DNA of 13,672 bases from Roseovarius sp. UBA6167 (GTDB taxonomy: Bacteria; Pseudomonadota; Alphaproteobacteria; Rhodobacterales; Rhodobacteraceae), in the NCBI GenBank assembly GCA_002428225.1, contig DIUD01000017.1, positions 1 to 13,672 of the forward strand, in the 5' to 3' direction. Numbering within the stretch: position 1 is the first letter of the stretch; the number at the start of each line of letters is the position of its first letter. Positions 1-7,419 of this stretch are shown here, piece after piece. The notes beneath the pieces are model-generated. The model did not search any database, was not told where the DNA came from, and worked only from the letters and a program-made list of their open reading frames with translations. The translations under genes and the position numbers were made by a program.

Positions 1-1013
1 TGCACGTCACCGACATGGCCTGGCGGCGGGTCAACCACCCGTCGGAGATCCTCTCGATCGGCGAGACCGTCAAGGTTCAGGTCATCAAGATCAACAAGGA
101 AACCCACCGCATCAGCCTGGGCATAAAGCAGCTTCAGGAAGATCCGTGGGACCTGGTGGGCGCGAAATATCCGCTCGGCTCGGTCCATACCGGCCGCGTC
201 ACCAACATCACCGATTACGGCGCCTTCGTGGAGCTGGAGCCGGGGGTCGAGGGGCTGGTGCACGTCTCCGAAATGTCCTGGACCAAGAAGAACGTGCATC
301 CCGGCAAGATCGTCTCTACCTCCCAGGAGGTCGAGGTCATGGTGCTGGAAATCGACGGCGCGAAACGCCGCGTCTCGCTTGGTCTCAAGCAGACCATGCG
401 CAACCCGTGGGAAGTGTTTGCAGAGCAGTTCCCGTCGGGAACCGAGGTCGAGGGCGAGGTCAAGAACATCACCGAATTCGGCCTGTTCATCGGCATGGAA
501 GGCGATATCGACGGCATGGTTCATCTCAGCGATCTGAGCTGGGACGAGCGTGGCGAGGACGCGATCCAGAACTACAAGAAAGGCGATCTGGTCCGGGCCG
601 TCGTCTCCGAGGTCGATGTCGAGAAGGAACGCATCTCGCTCTCGATCAAGGCGCTGGGCGGTGACAAGTTCGCCGAGGCCGTCGGCGGCGTGAAGCGCGG
701 GTCGGTCATCACCGTCACCGTGACCGCGATCGAGGATGGCGGCATCGAGGTGGAATACGAGGGCATGAAGTCCTTCATCCGCCGCTCGGATCTGTCGCGG
801 GACCGCGCCGAGCAGCGCCCCGAGCGGTTCTCGGTCGGTGACAAGGTCGATGTGCGCGTGACCAACGTCGACAACAAGACGCGCCGCCTGGGTCTCTCGG
901 TCAAGGCGCGCGAGATCGCCGAGGAACAGGAAGCCGTGGCGCAGTTCGGCTCGTCCGATTCGGGGGCGTCGCTGGGCGACATCCTTGGCGCCGCGCTCAA
1001 GGGCGACAAGTAG
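1..1013 (+). CDS. rpsA: 30S ribosomal protein S1, C-terminal part (5' end outside window)
   Basis: S1 binds mRNA leaders and delivers them to the 30S subunit during initiation. The reading frame is open from base 3 and the gene enters from the left, so the in-frame ATG at 15 is internal. The 336 visible residues hold the tail of one S1 OB-fold repeat (HVTDMAWRRVNHPSE to GIKQLQEDPW) and then three whole repeats. These carry the signatures GRVTNITDYGAFVEL...GLVHVSEMSW, GEVKNITEFGLFIGM...GMVHLSDLSW and a more diverged last one (VTVTAIEDGGIEVEY...FIRRSDLS). A six-repeat S1 of about 560 residues would place these as the end of repeat 3 plus repeats 4-6. The protein ends shortly after the last repeat (GDILGAALKGDK). 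A strong intrinsic terminator follows 30 bases after the stop codon, so rpsA ends its transcription unit here. Identification is secure. Confidence 0.97.
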   Translation, partial: HVTDMAWRRVNHPSEILSIGETVKVQVIKINKETHRISLGIKQLQEDPWDLVGAKYPLGSVHTGRVTNITDYGAFVELEPGVEGLVHVSEMSWTKKNVHPGKIVSTSQEVEVMVLEIDGAKRRVSLGLKQTMRNPWEVFAEQFPSGTEVEGEVKNITEFGLFIGMEGDIDGMVHLSDLSWDERGEDAIQNYKKGDLVRAVVSEVDVEKERISLSIKALGGDKFAEAVGGVKRGSVITVTVTAIEDGGIEVEYEGMKSFIRRSDLSRDRAEQRPERFSVGDKVDVRVTNVDNKTRRLGLSVKAREIAEEQEAVAQFGSSDSGASLGDILGAALKGDK

Positions 1014-1043
1014 GCGAGACGGTCCGGGCACAGGACCGGCAAG

Positions 1044-1071
1044 CGGCCCCGCCCTCGCGCGGGGCCGTTTT
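1044..1071 (+). terminator. Intrinsic terminator of rpsA
   Basis: A perfect 9-bp GC stem (1044-1052 with 1059-1067, arms CGGCCCCGC and GCGGGGCCG) encloses a 6-base loop. TTTT follows immediately at 1068-1071. It lies 30 bases after the rpsA stop codon, the expected position for a Rho-independent terminator. Confidence 0.9.
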
Positions 1072-1364
1072 GCATGTGGCGTTTTCGCCGCGCGCGGGGC
1101 GGGCGGATCGGGGCCATCCCGGCTCTGGCTTGATCCATCGGCCGCCTCCGGGCATGAGGATGGCGCGCGGATGCGGCATGGCAAGGGGCAAGACATGGGC
1201 AGGCAGGCGGAGACGATCGCGCAGGCACAGCGCCCTGCGCCACATGCCCGGGGCGGCACGCCACGGCCGACAAGGCCGCGCGCCGCCCGAGCGCAAGGCA
1301 CGGGGCCGGCGGGGGCGCCCTTGTGCAGGGGGACGGGACGCCCCAGGGGGCCAGCGTCCGCGCC
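1072..1364. other. Gene-free interval between rpsA terminator and flavoprotein gene
   Basis: This stretch holds no reading frame with recognisable protein content; open frames crossing it translate to Arg/Ala/Gly/Pro-rich shadow sequence. The only structure I see is a possible stem of 8 pairs including one G-U (1291-1298 with 1319-1326) with a 20-base GC-rich interior, near the start of the downstream gene. I see no convincing sigma-70 promoter, although one for the flavoprotein gene should lie here. The ihfB gene that often follows rpsA in Proteobacteria is absent. Confidence 0.5.
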
Positions 1365-2534
1365 ATGACCGAAGCCCTAGTCATCGGGGCCGGTCCGGCG
1401 GGGCTGATGGCGGCCGAGGCGATGGCCGGGGCGGGGCTGCGCGTGACCGTGGCCGAGGCCAAGCCCTCGGTCGGGCGCAAGCTGCTGATGGCCGGGAAAT
1501 CGGGGCTGAACCTGACCAGGGCAGAGCCGTTCGAGGCGTTCATGGCCGCCTATGGCGACCGGGCCGGGCACTTGCGCCCGATGCTCGCGGCCTTTGGCCC
1601 CGATCAGGTGCGGCACTGGGCCGAGGGGCTGGGGCAGCCGCTTTTCACCGGCTCGACGGGCCGGGTTTTCCCGCGCGCGATGAAAGCCTCGCCGCTTTTG
1701 CGCGCCTGGCTCGCGCGGCTTGACGGGCTGGGCGTGCGCATCCGCACGCGCTGGCGATGGACCGGCCGGGACGGGCGCGGGGTTCTGTTCGACACGCCCG
1801 AGGGGGCGCGCGCGCTGGCGCCTCGCGTGACCGTGCTCGCCTGCGGCGGGGCAAGCTGGGCGCGGCTTGGCTCGGATGGGGCGTGGGCGGCGCATTTCCC
1901 GGCGGATGTCGCGCCCTTCCGCCCGGCCAACATGGGGTTCGACATCGCCTGGTCGGCCCATATGGCGCCCTATCGGGGCCAGCCGGTCAAGGGCGTGGCG
2001 CTCCATGCGGGGCGCGCGGTCTCGCGCGGGGAATTCGTCATCACGGCAAGCGGCATCGAGGGTGGCGGCATCTACGAGGTGAGCGCGGCCTTGCGCGACG
2101 GCGCGGCGCTGACGCTCGATCTCCTGCCCGATCTCGGCCACGACGAGATTGCCGCGCGGCTCGCCCGCGCGCGCCGCGGCGACAGCCACGGGAACCGGCT
2201 GCGCAAGGCGCTGCGGCTTTCGCCGGTCAAATCTGCGCTGGCGATGGAATTCGCCCGCGGCGCGCCGGACCTGGCCGCCGCGCTCAAGGCGTTGCCCGTG
2301 CCGCTCATCGGCCCGCGCCCGATGGATCAGGCGATTTCCACCGCCGGCGGGCTGCGCTTTGGCGCGCTCGACGCGGGGCTGATGCTGCGCGCGCGCCCCG
2401 GCACCTTTGCCGCCGGCGAAATGCTCGACTGGGAGGCGCCGACGGGGGGCTATCTGCTGACGGCCTGCCTTGCCACCGGGCTCTGGGCCGGGCGGCACGC
2501 GGCGGCCTGGGCCGCGCGTCCATGCCCCGGCTGA
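1365..2534 (+). CDS. NAD(P)/FAD-dependent oxidoreductase, PP_4765 / HI0933-like flavoprotein family
   Basis: A 389-residue predicted flavoprotein of unknown substrate. The N-terminus is a Rossmann dinucleotide fold with GAGPAG at residues 8-13 and an acidic residue ending strand 2 (VAEAK, Glu31). It is followed by GRKLLMAGKSGLNLT (37-51), the form of the HI0933-family GNGRCN region typical of the PP_4765 subfamily. GSTGRVFPRAMKASPLL (about 96-112) and the C-terminal GEMLDWEAPTGGYLL stretch, which closes the FAD site, are also diagnostic. There is no signal peptide or membrane segment, so it is probably cytoplasmic. ATG 1365 is chosen because the Rossmann strand begins immediately after it; an in-frame upstream ATG at 1323 would add 14 low-quality residues. 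Ribosome binding is weak (a G-rich run at 1345-1350). The gene stands alone and converges on rimO with 22 bases between the stops. Family is clear; the reaction is not known. Confidence 0.88.
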   Translation: MTEALVIGAGPAGLMAAEAMAGAGLRVTVAEAKPSVGRKLLMAGKSGLNLTRAEPFEAFMAAYGDRAGHLRPMLAAFGPDQVRHWAEGLGQPLFTGSTGRVFPRAMKASPLLRAWLARLDGLGVRIRTRWRWTGRDGRGVLFDTPEGARALAPRVTVLACGGASWARLGSDGAWAAHFPADVAPFRPANMGFDIAWSAHMAPYRGQPVKGVALHAGRAVSRGEFVITASGIEGGGIYEVSAALRDGAALTLDLLPDLGHDEIAARLARARRGDSHGNRLRKALRLSPVKSALAMEFARGAPDLAAALKALPVPLIGPRPMDQAISTAGGLRFGALDAGLMLRARPGTFAAGEMLDWEAPTGGYLLTACLATGLWAGRHAAAWAARPCPG

Positions 2535-2556
2535 TCGTGCGGGCCGCGCGGCGCGG

Positions 2557-3939
2557 CTACGCGCGTCCGGGCAAAACGCCCCACAGGTCATACTCTCCGG
2601 CCTCGTCCACCTCGACGGTGACGATATCGCCCACCTTCAGCGCCTCGGTGCCCTCGTCGATGAAGAGATTGCCGTCGATCTCGGGCGCGTCGGCCATGGT
2701 GCGGCAGGTGGCCACGCCGTCCTCGTCGATCTCGTCCACGATCACGTCGAGCCGCTGGCCGACCTTCGCCGCGAGCCTGGCCTCGGAAATGGCCTGCGCC
2801 TTTTGCATGAACCGTTCCCACCGCGCCTGTTTGACCGCTTCGGGCAGATGATCGGGCAGCGCGTTGGACCGCGCCCCGGCGACGTTTTCATATTTGAAAC
2901 AGCCCACCCGGTCGAGCTGCGCCTCGTCCAGCCAGTCGAGCAGCGTCTGGAACTCTTCCTCGGTCTCGCCGGGATAGCCGACGATGAAGGTCGAGCGCAG
3001 GGTGATCTCGGGGCAGGTGCGCCGCCAGGCGGCGATTTCATCGAGCGTGCGGGCGGCGGCGGCGGGCCGCGCCATGCGTTTGAGCGTCTCGGGATGGGCG
3101 TGCTGGAACGGGATGTCGAGATAGGGCAGCACCAGCCCCTCTGCCATCAGCGGGATGAGGTCGCGCACATGCGGATAGGGATAGACGTAATGCAGCCGCA
3201 CCCAGGCCCCCAGTGATCCCAGATCGCGGGCAAGATCGGTGATATGGGCGCGATGCCCGTGCGCCTTGGCATGGCGGATATCGACGCCATAGGCGGAGGT
3301 GTCCTGCGAGATCACCAGCAGTTCCTTCACGCCGCTTTCCACCAGCTTTTCTGCCTCGCGGATGACCGCGTGGGCGGGGCGCGATTGCAGCCGCCCGCGC
3401 ATGTCTGGGATGATGCAGAAGCGGCACTTGTGGTTGCAACCCTCGGAAATCTTGAGATAACTGTAATGGCGCGGGGTAAGGCGCACGCCCGAGGCGGGCA
3501 GCAGATCGACAAAAGGATCGGGCGCGGGCGGCACGGCGGCGTGCACCGCGTCGAGCACCTGTTCATACTGGTGCGGGCCGGTGACGGCGAGCACGCGGGG
3601 ATGCGCCCCGGTGATGTAATCCGGCTCGGCCCCGAGGCAGCCGGTGACGATCACGCGCCCGTTCTCGCGCAGCGCCTCGCCGATCGCCTCCAGGCTCTCG
3701 GCCTTGGCGCTGTCGAGAAAACCGCAGGTGTTGACGATCACCGCATCGGCCCCGGCATAATCGGGCGAGATGCCATAGCCCTCGGCGCGCAGCCGGGTGA
3801 GGATACGCTCGGCATCGACCAGCGCCTTGGGGCAGCCGAGCGAGACCATGCCGATCCTCGGCTGGCCCTCACGGGCCATTTCGGGCAGGCGCGCGCGCGG
3901 TGCGAGGTCGGGGCGAAGATCGGGCGGGTTTTGCGACAT
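2557..3939 (-). CDS. rimO: Ribosomal protein S12 (Asp88) methylthiotransferase RimO
   Basis: A radical-SAM enzyme that adds a beta-methylthio group to the conserved aspartate of ribosomal protein S12. The 460 residues have the normal three-domain order. The N-terminal UPF0004 domain has cluster cysteines Cys36 (VSLGCPKALVD), Cys72 (NTCGF) and Cys101 (TGCLG). The radical-SAM core has Cys168-x3-Cys172-x2-Cys175 (GCNHKCRFCIIPDMRG), with IPFQHAHPETLKRM (about 276-289) further on. A C-terminal TRAM domain spans roughly 395-460. LGCPKALVD and the QH motif favour RimO over MiaB. ATG 3939 gives the family length. The frame stays open far upstream antisense to the next gene, but that extension has no homologous content. 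No Shine-Dalgarno sequence precedes ATG 3939, and a TATATC box sits 8-13 bases upstream. The gene is divergent from the AsmA gene and convergent with the flavoprotein. Confidence 0.96.
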   Translation of the reverse strand: MSQNPPDLRPDLAPRARLPEMAREGQPRIGMVSLGCPKALVDAERILTRLRAEGYGISPDYAGADAVIVNTCGFLDSAKAESLEAIGEALRENGRVIVTGCLGAEPDYITGAHPRVLAVTGPHQYEQVLDAVHAAVPPAPDPFVDLLPASGVRLTPRHYSYLKISEGCNHKCRFCIIPDMRGRLQSRPAHAVIREAEKLVESGVKELLVISQDTSAYGVDIRHAKAHGHRAHITDLARDLGSLGAWVRLHYVYPYPHVRDLIPLMAEGLVLPYLDIPFQHAHPETLKRMARPAAAARTLDEIAAWRRTCPEITLRSTFIVGYPGETEEEFQTLLDWLDEAQLDRVGCFKYENVAGARSNALPDHLPEAVKQARWERFMQKAQAISEARLAAKVGQRLDVIVDEIDEDGVATCRTMADAPEIDGNLFIDEGTEALKVGDIVTVEVDEAGEYDLWGVLPGRA

Positions 3940-3946
3940 GGGCCGC

Positions 3947-3952
3947 GATATA
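3947..3952 (-). promoter_or_regulatory. Possible -10 box of rimO at leaderless spacing
   Basis: Read on the minus strand, 3952 to 3947 is TATATC, a fair match to TATAAT. A start site about 7 bases downstream would fall at or next to the rimO ATG (3939). No -35 hexamer is visible at 16-18 bases. Because the interval to the start codon also lacks a Shine-Dalgarno match, a leaderless rimO transcript is possible. Confidence 0.3.
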
Positions 3953-3987
3953 GCGCTCACGACCGCGCGCGGGAAGGGCAAAAGCGG

Positions 3988-4018
3988 TTGCCGCGCGGGG
4001 CGCGCGCGCCCTAGAGTC
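3988..4018 (+). promoter_or_regulatory. Candidate AsmA-gene promoter overlapping a GANTC site
   Basis: TTGCCG (3988-3993) and TAGAGT (4012-4017) are separated by 18 bases. They would start transcription near 4024, about 20 bases before the AsmA start codon and just ahead of its Shine-Dalgarno stretch GGGAG (4033-4037). The hexamers are mediocre matches. The CcrM-type site GAGTC (4014-4018) overlaps the putative -10, an arrangement reported for GcrA/CcrM-controlled promoters in other Alphaproteobacteria. Confidence 0.3.
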
Positions 4019-4044
4019 GGGGCAGGGTAAACGGGAGTGGTGTC

Positions 4045-5991
4045 ATGCGGTGGATCGTGCGGTTGGTCGGGCTGGTGGTTGTGCTCTCGGCCTTTATGCT
4101 GGGCGCGCTGTTTTTCCTGCCCGGAGAGCGGATCGCCAGGATCGCCGCCGAGCAGATCACCCGCGCCACGGGCCGCACTGTCACCATGAGCGGCGAGACG
4201 CGGCTGAGCCTTTATCCCATCCTCGGAGTCTCGACCGGGGCGGTGGAGATCGCCAATGCCGACTGGTCGGATGCCGGGCCGATGTTGCGCGCCGAGAGTT
4301 TCAAGGTCGGGGTGGACCCCAGGGTTCTCTGGGGCGGGGATATCCGCATCACCGGGCTGGAGGTGGTCAATCCCGAAATCCGGCTGGAGCGCGCCGCCGA
4401 CGGGCGGGTGAACTGGGAGCTGGGCGTCGAGGGGGTTGCGCCCTCGGGGCAGGCCGAGGGGGGCGCGCCCGCGCGCTCGGCGCGGCTTGGGCTGACGCTC
4501 GACCGGGCGCTGGTTACCGGCGCGCGGCTGGTCCATGTCGATCACGGCACGGGTGCGCGGCAGGAGATCCGTGATCTCGACCTCGATTTGCGCTGGCCCG
4601 ACTATGACGGCACGGCGACGCTGGAGGCATCGTTCCGGCGCGGGGGCGGTCTGGTTCGCATCTCGGGGCATCTCGACGAGGTGGGGGCGTTTCTCGACGG
4701 CGCGGTGACGGGGGTTGCGGCGACGGTCTCGGCGGGTGGCGGCACGGTCGGGTTCGCCGGGCGCGCGGGGCCAAGGCCCGAGGCGCGGGGGCGGCTCGAT
4801 CTCGATATCGGCGACACGGGCGCGTTCCTGGCGGCGCTTGGCCTTGGCGGGGTGGACCTGCCGCAGGGCCTGGGGCGCAGCGCGAAAGGTCGCGCCGATG
4901 TGACGGTGACGGGGGGCACACAGGTGACGCTGCGCGATCTTGTGCTGGGGCTGGGCGGCAATACCCTGACCGGTGCGGCCGATCTCGACCTTTCCGGCAC
5001 GGTGCCGCGCTTCAACGCGCAGATCGACGCGGGCGCGCTTGACCTGTCGCAGATGGCCGGGGCGGATACGACCGGCAGCGGCAGTGGTGGCAGCAGCACG
5101 GGCTGGTCGAGGGAGCCGATCGACGCAAGCGCGCTGGCGCTCGCCAATGGCGAGTTGGCCCTTGCCGCCGAAAGCGTCAATCTGGGCGATCTGAAACTGG
5201 GCCGGACGCGGGCGGTGATGGTGCTGGATCGGTCGCGTGCGGCGTTCGACCTGCGCGAGGTGCGCGCCTATGACGGGCTGGTGACGGGCGAGATCGTCGT
5301 CAACAACCGCGCGGGCCTCTCGGTGGGGGGCAGCACGCGGGCCGAGGGCATCAATCTCGAGCGGTTCCTGGCCGATGCGATGGGGATCACGCGCTTTGCC
5401 GCGAGCGGGTCGGGCGAGGTGAGTTTCCTCGGCACGGGCAATTCGGTCGATGCGATCATGAACAGCCTGAGCGGCAAGGGCAGTATTGCCACCGGGCGGG
5501 GGGTGATCTCGGGGATCGACCTCGACCGGCTGATGCGCTCGGGCGATGTCACGGGCGGGACCACGATCTTTGACGCGATGAGCGCGAGTTTCACGATGGA
5601 GAACGGCAACCTTTTCAATCAGGATCTCGTCCTGCGCCTGCCGATGGCGCGCGCCGAGGGCAAGGGCAGGGTGGGCCTTGGCGCGCGCGATATCGACTAT
5701 CTGTTTACGCCGGTGCTGCTTGAGGGCGAGACCAGCCGAGGCCTTGCCATCCCGGTTCGGATCAGGGGGACATGGGAGAACCCCAGGATCACCCCCGATC
5801 TGGAAAGGGCGCTTGATCTGAACCTCAAGGCCGAGCGCGAGGAACTGGAGAAGAAAGCCGAGGAGAAAATCGAGCGCGAAGTGCAAGAACGGCTTGGCGT
5901 GAAGCCGCAGGAGGGGCAGAGCACGCAGGACGCGATCCAGCAGAAGCTCGAGGACAAGGCCGTGAAGAAGCTGCGCAAGCTCTTTCAGTGA
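4045..5991 (+). CDS. AsmA family protein (inner-membrane anchored, periplasmic)
   Basis: A 648-residue AsmA-type protein. AsmA relatives are anchored in the inner membrane with a long periplasmic beta-rich body. They belong to the bridge-like group (TamB, YhdP) linked to outer-membrane assembly or phospholipid traffic, but the role of this member cannot be fixed from sequence. Residues about 4-26 form one N-terminal transmembrane anchor (IVRLVGLVVVLSAFMLGALF). The typical AsmA opening follows (ITRATGRTVTMSGETRLSLYPILGVSTGAVEIANADW). A Gly/Ser linker near residues 345-357 splits the body in two; the second half ends with the family's characteristic SLSGKGSIATGRGVISGIDLDRLM and LRLPMARAEGKGRVGLGARDIDYLFTP-type blocks. 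The last 50 or so residues are highly charged (KAEREELEKKAEEK) and probably helical. Start ATG 4045 has Shine-Dalgarno GGGAG 7 bases upstream. The methyltransferase gene begins 33 bases after the stop and may be co-transcribed. Confidence 0.9.
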   Translation: MRWIVRLVGLVVVLSAFMLGALFFLPGERIARIAAEQITRATGRTVTMSGETRLSLYPILGVSTGAVEIANADWSDAGPMLRAESFKVGVDPRVLWGGDIRITGLEVVNPEIRLERAADGRVNWELGVEGVAPSGQAEGGAPARSARLGLTLDRALVTGARLVHVDHGTGARQEIRDLDLDLRWPDYDGTATLEASFRRGGGLVRISGHLDEVGAFLDGAVTGVAATVSAGGGTVGFAGRAGPRPEARGRLDLDIGDTGAFLAALGLGGVDLPQGLGRSAKGRADVTVTGGTQVTLRDLVLGLGGNTLTGAADLDLSGTVPRFNAQIDAGALDLSQMAGADTTGSGSGGSSTGWSREPIDASALALANGELALAAESVNLGDLKLGRTRAVMVLDRSRAAFDLREVRAYDGLVTGEIVVNNRAGLSVGGSTRAEGINLERFLADAMGITRFAASGSGEVSFLGTGNSVDAIMNSLSGKGSIATGRGVISGIDLDRLMRSGDVTGGTTIFDAMSASFTMENGNLFNQDLVLRLPMARAEGKGRVGLGARDIDYLFTPVLLEGETSRGLAIPVRIRGTWENPRITPDLERALDLNLKAEREELEKKAEEKIEREVQERLGVKPQEGQSTQDAIQQKLEDKAVKKLRKLFQ

Positions 5992-6024
5992 CGGGTTGGA
6001 TGTGAGTATTTTCAGAACGATGAA

Positions 6025-7236
6025 ATGGGGGGTGCGGTGAGCGAGGTTCGGGCGCAATACGAGGCCTATCCCTATCCGTCGCGCGACCCGGAAGAAGAGC
6101 GCAAGCGCCTCGTCACCGGCTCGCCCTCGCATGTGCTGGAGGTGGATCATTTCGTGTTCCAGGGCGCGCGCGACTGGTCGAGGCCCCTGCGCGTGCTGGT
6201 GGCGGGCGGCGGCACCGGCGACGGGCTCGTTCAACTGGCACAGCAGGTGGCGGATGCGGGGCGGGTGGCCGAGATCGTCTATCTCGACCTCTCGACCGCC
6301 GCGCGCGCGATTGCCGAGGAACGCGCGCGGGTGCGGGGTCTGACGGGGATACGGTTCGTCACCGGCAGCCTGCTGGACGCCGCCGATCATGGCAGGTTCG
6401 ACTATATCGACTGCTGCGGGGTGCTGCATCACCTGCCCGACCCGGCGGCGGGGTTTCGCGCGCTTTTGTCCGCGCTGGCACCGGGGGGCGGCATGGGCTT
6501 CATGGTTTATGCGCCTTATGGGCGGTCAGGCGTCTATCCGTTGCAGGAAGCGTTCGGCGCGCTTTACGAGGGCCTGCCCCCCGAGGCGCGGCTGCGGGCG
6601 GCGAAAAAGATCGTGGCGGAGCTGCCCGAGGGGCACCCTTTTGCCCGCAACCCCAACCTTGGCGATCACAAGGACAGCGATGCGGGGTTCTACGACCTTC
6701 TCCTGCACAGCCAGGACCGCGCCTTTGACGTGGCGGCGCTGGTGGGGATGCTGGAGGAGACGGGCTGGCACCTGTCGGGGTTCACCATCCCCGCGCTCTA
6801 CGATCTGGCGCGGATCACCGATGCGCCCGCGCATCTGGGTGCGGTGGCGCGCATGGCGGTGGCCGAGAAGCTGCGCGGCACGATCAAGACCCATGTCGGC
6901 TATGCGGTGCGCGCCCTCGAGGCGCGCGGCCCGGCAAGGGGCACGAACCGGGCGCTGGTGCCGCATCTCAAGGGCCTGCGCGCGGGTGATCTGGCGCGGG
7001 CGGTGGCGGCGGGACAAAGCCCCGGGCTGGGCTTTGGCGGGATGAAGGCGCGGCTGACGCTGCCGCGCGAGGCCGCGCGCCTCATTGCCGCCGTGGACGG
7101 ACGGCGCACGCTGCACGAGATCGCGCGGGCCACCGCAACCGACCCGTTGGCCATGGGCGCGCTCTGGGCGCGGATCGAGCGGGAACTGGGGGATTACGGG
7201 CTGATGCTCTATTCCTCGATCCTGCGGCGCGGCTGA
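6025..7236 (+). CDS. Class I SAM-dependent methyltransferase with long C-terminal extension
   Basis: A 403-residue methyltransferase of unidentified substrate. It opens with VRAQYEAYPYPSRDPEEE, a segment seen in a group of bacterial methyltransferases. Then come SAM motif I LRVLVAGGGTGDG (55-67), the acidic residue after strand 2 in IVYLDLS (Asp88), and CCGVLHHLPDP (130-140) as the post-motif typical of Methyltransf_11/25 domains. The core ends near residue 240. The rest is an extension whose last 70 residues (REAARLIAAVDGRRTLHEIA...) look like a PqqD-like or winged-helix segment; that reading is inference. There is no signal peptide or membrane segment. The start is uncertain: ATG 6025 has no Shine-Dalgarno match, whereas GTG 6037, four codons in, has a G run (6027-6032) upstream and would give (M)SEVRAQYEAYPYP. 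It lies 33 bases after the AsmA gene and may share its transcript. Confidence 0.85.
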   Translation: MGGAVSEVRAQYEAYPYPSRDPEEERKRLVTGSPSHVLEVDHFVFQGARDWSRPLRVLVAGGGTGDGLVQLAQQVADAGRVAEIVYLDLSTAARAIAEERARVRGLTGIRFVTGSLLDAADHGRFDYIDCCGVLHHLPDPAAGFRALLSALAPGGGMGFMVYAPYGRSGVYPLQEAFGALYEGLPPEARLRAAKKIVAELPEGHPFARNPNLGDHKDSDAGFYDLLLHSQDRAFDVAALVGMLEETGWHLSGFTIPALYDLARITDAPAHLGAVARMAVAEKLRGTIKTHVGYAVRALEARGPARGTNRALVPHLKGLRAGDLARAVAAGQSPGLGFGGMKARLTLPREAARLIAAVDGRRTLHEIARATATDPLAMGALWARIERELGDYGLMLYSSILRRG

Positions 7237-7405
7237 GCGGCCGGACCCCGGGCAGCGCATGGCGCGCGGCGGCCCCGGTCCGGCGGCCGATCGGGGTCAT
7301 GTCCTCCGATCCCGAGGCATGGTTTGACAAAATCCCCCGCACTCATGCCGAACTGGTCAAGGTTTGCGGTTTCTTCGGCGCGGGTTTGCGTTACCCTCGC
7401 AAAAG

Positions 7406-7411
7406 AGGAGG
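7406..7411 (+). promoter_or_regulatory. Consensus Shine-Dalgarno of the amino acid dehydrogenase
   Basis: AGGAGG lies 8 bases before ATG 7420. It decides the start, because the frame is open upstream to an ATG at 7324 that has no ribosome-binding site and would add 32 residues unlike the family N-terminus. Confidence 0.85.
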
Positions 7412-7419
7412 AAGCCACC

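Noticed and set aside
985..1368. An open frame filling the gap after rpsA, considered as a small gene or ihfB remnant.
   Set aside because: Translation is Arg/Ala/Gly/Pro-rich with no resemblance to IHF/HU; it also spans the rpsA terminator.
3940..6432. The rimO frame stays open on the minus strand for another 831 codons.
   Set aside because: The extension is antisense to the AsmA and methyltransferase genes and reads as Arg/Pro/His/Ala-rich shadow sequence. RimO family content starts only near 3939. Long open antisense frames are expected with strong G/C third-position bias.
7238..7288. GC-rich stem (CCGGACC 7241-7247 with GGTCCGG 7277-7283) after the methyltransferase, considered as a terminator.
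   Set aside because: The loop is 29 bases and no T tract follows; similar stems occur by chance at this GC content.
7324..7329. Perfect TTGACA upstream of the amino acid dehydrogenase, considered as a promoter.
   Set aside because: No acceptable -10 hexamer at 15-19 bases; reported only as context.
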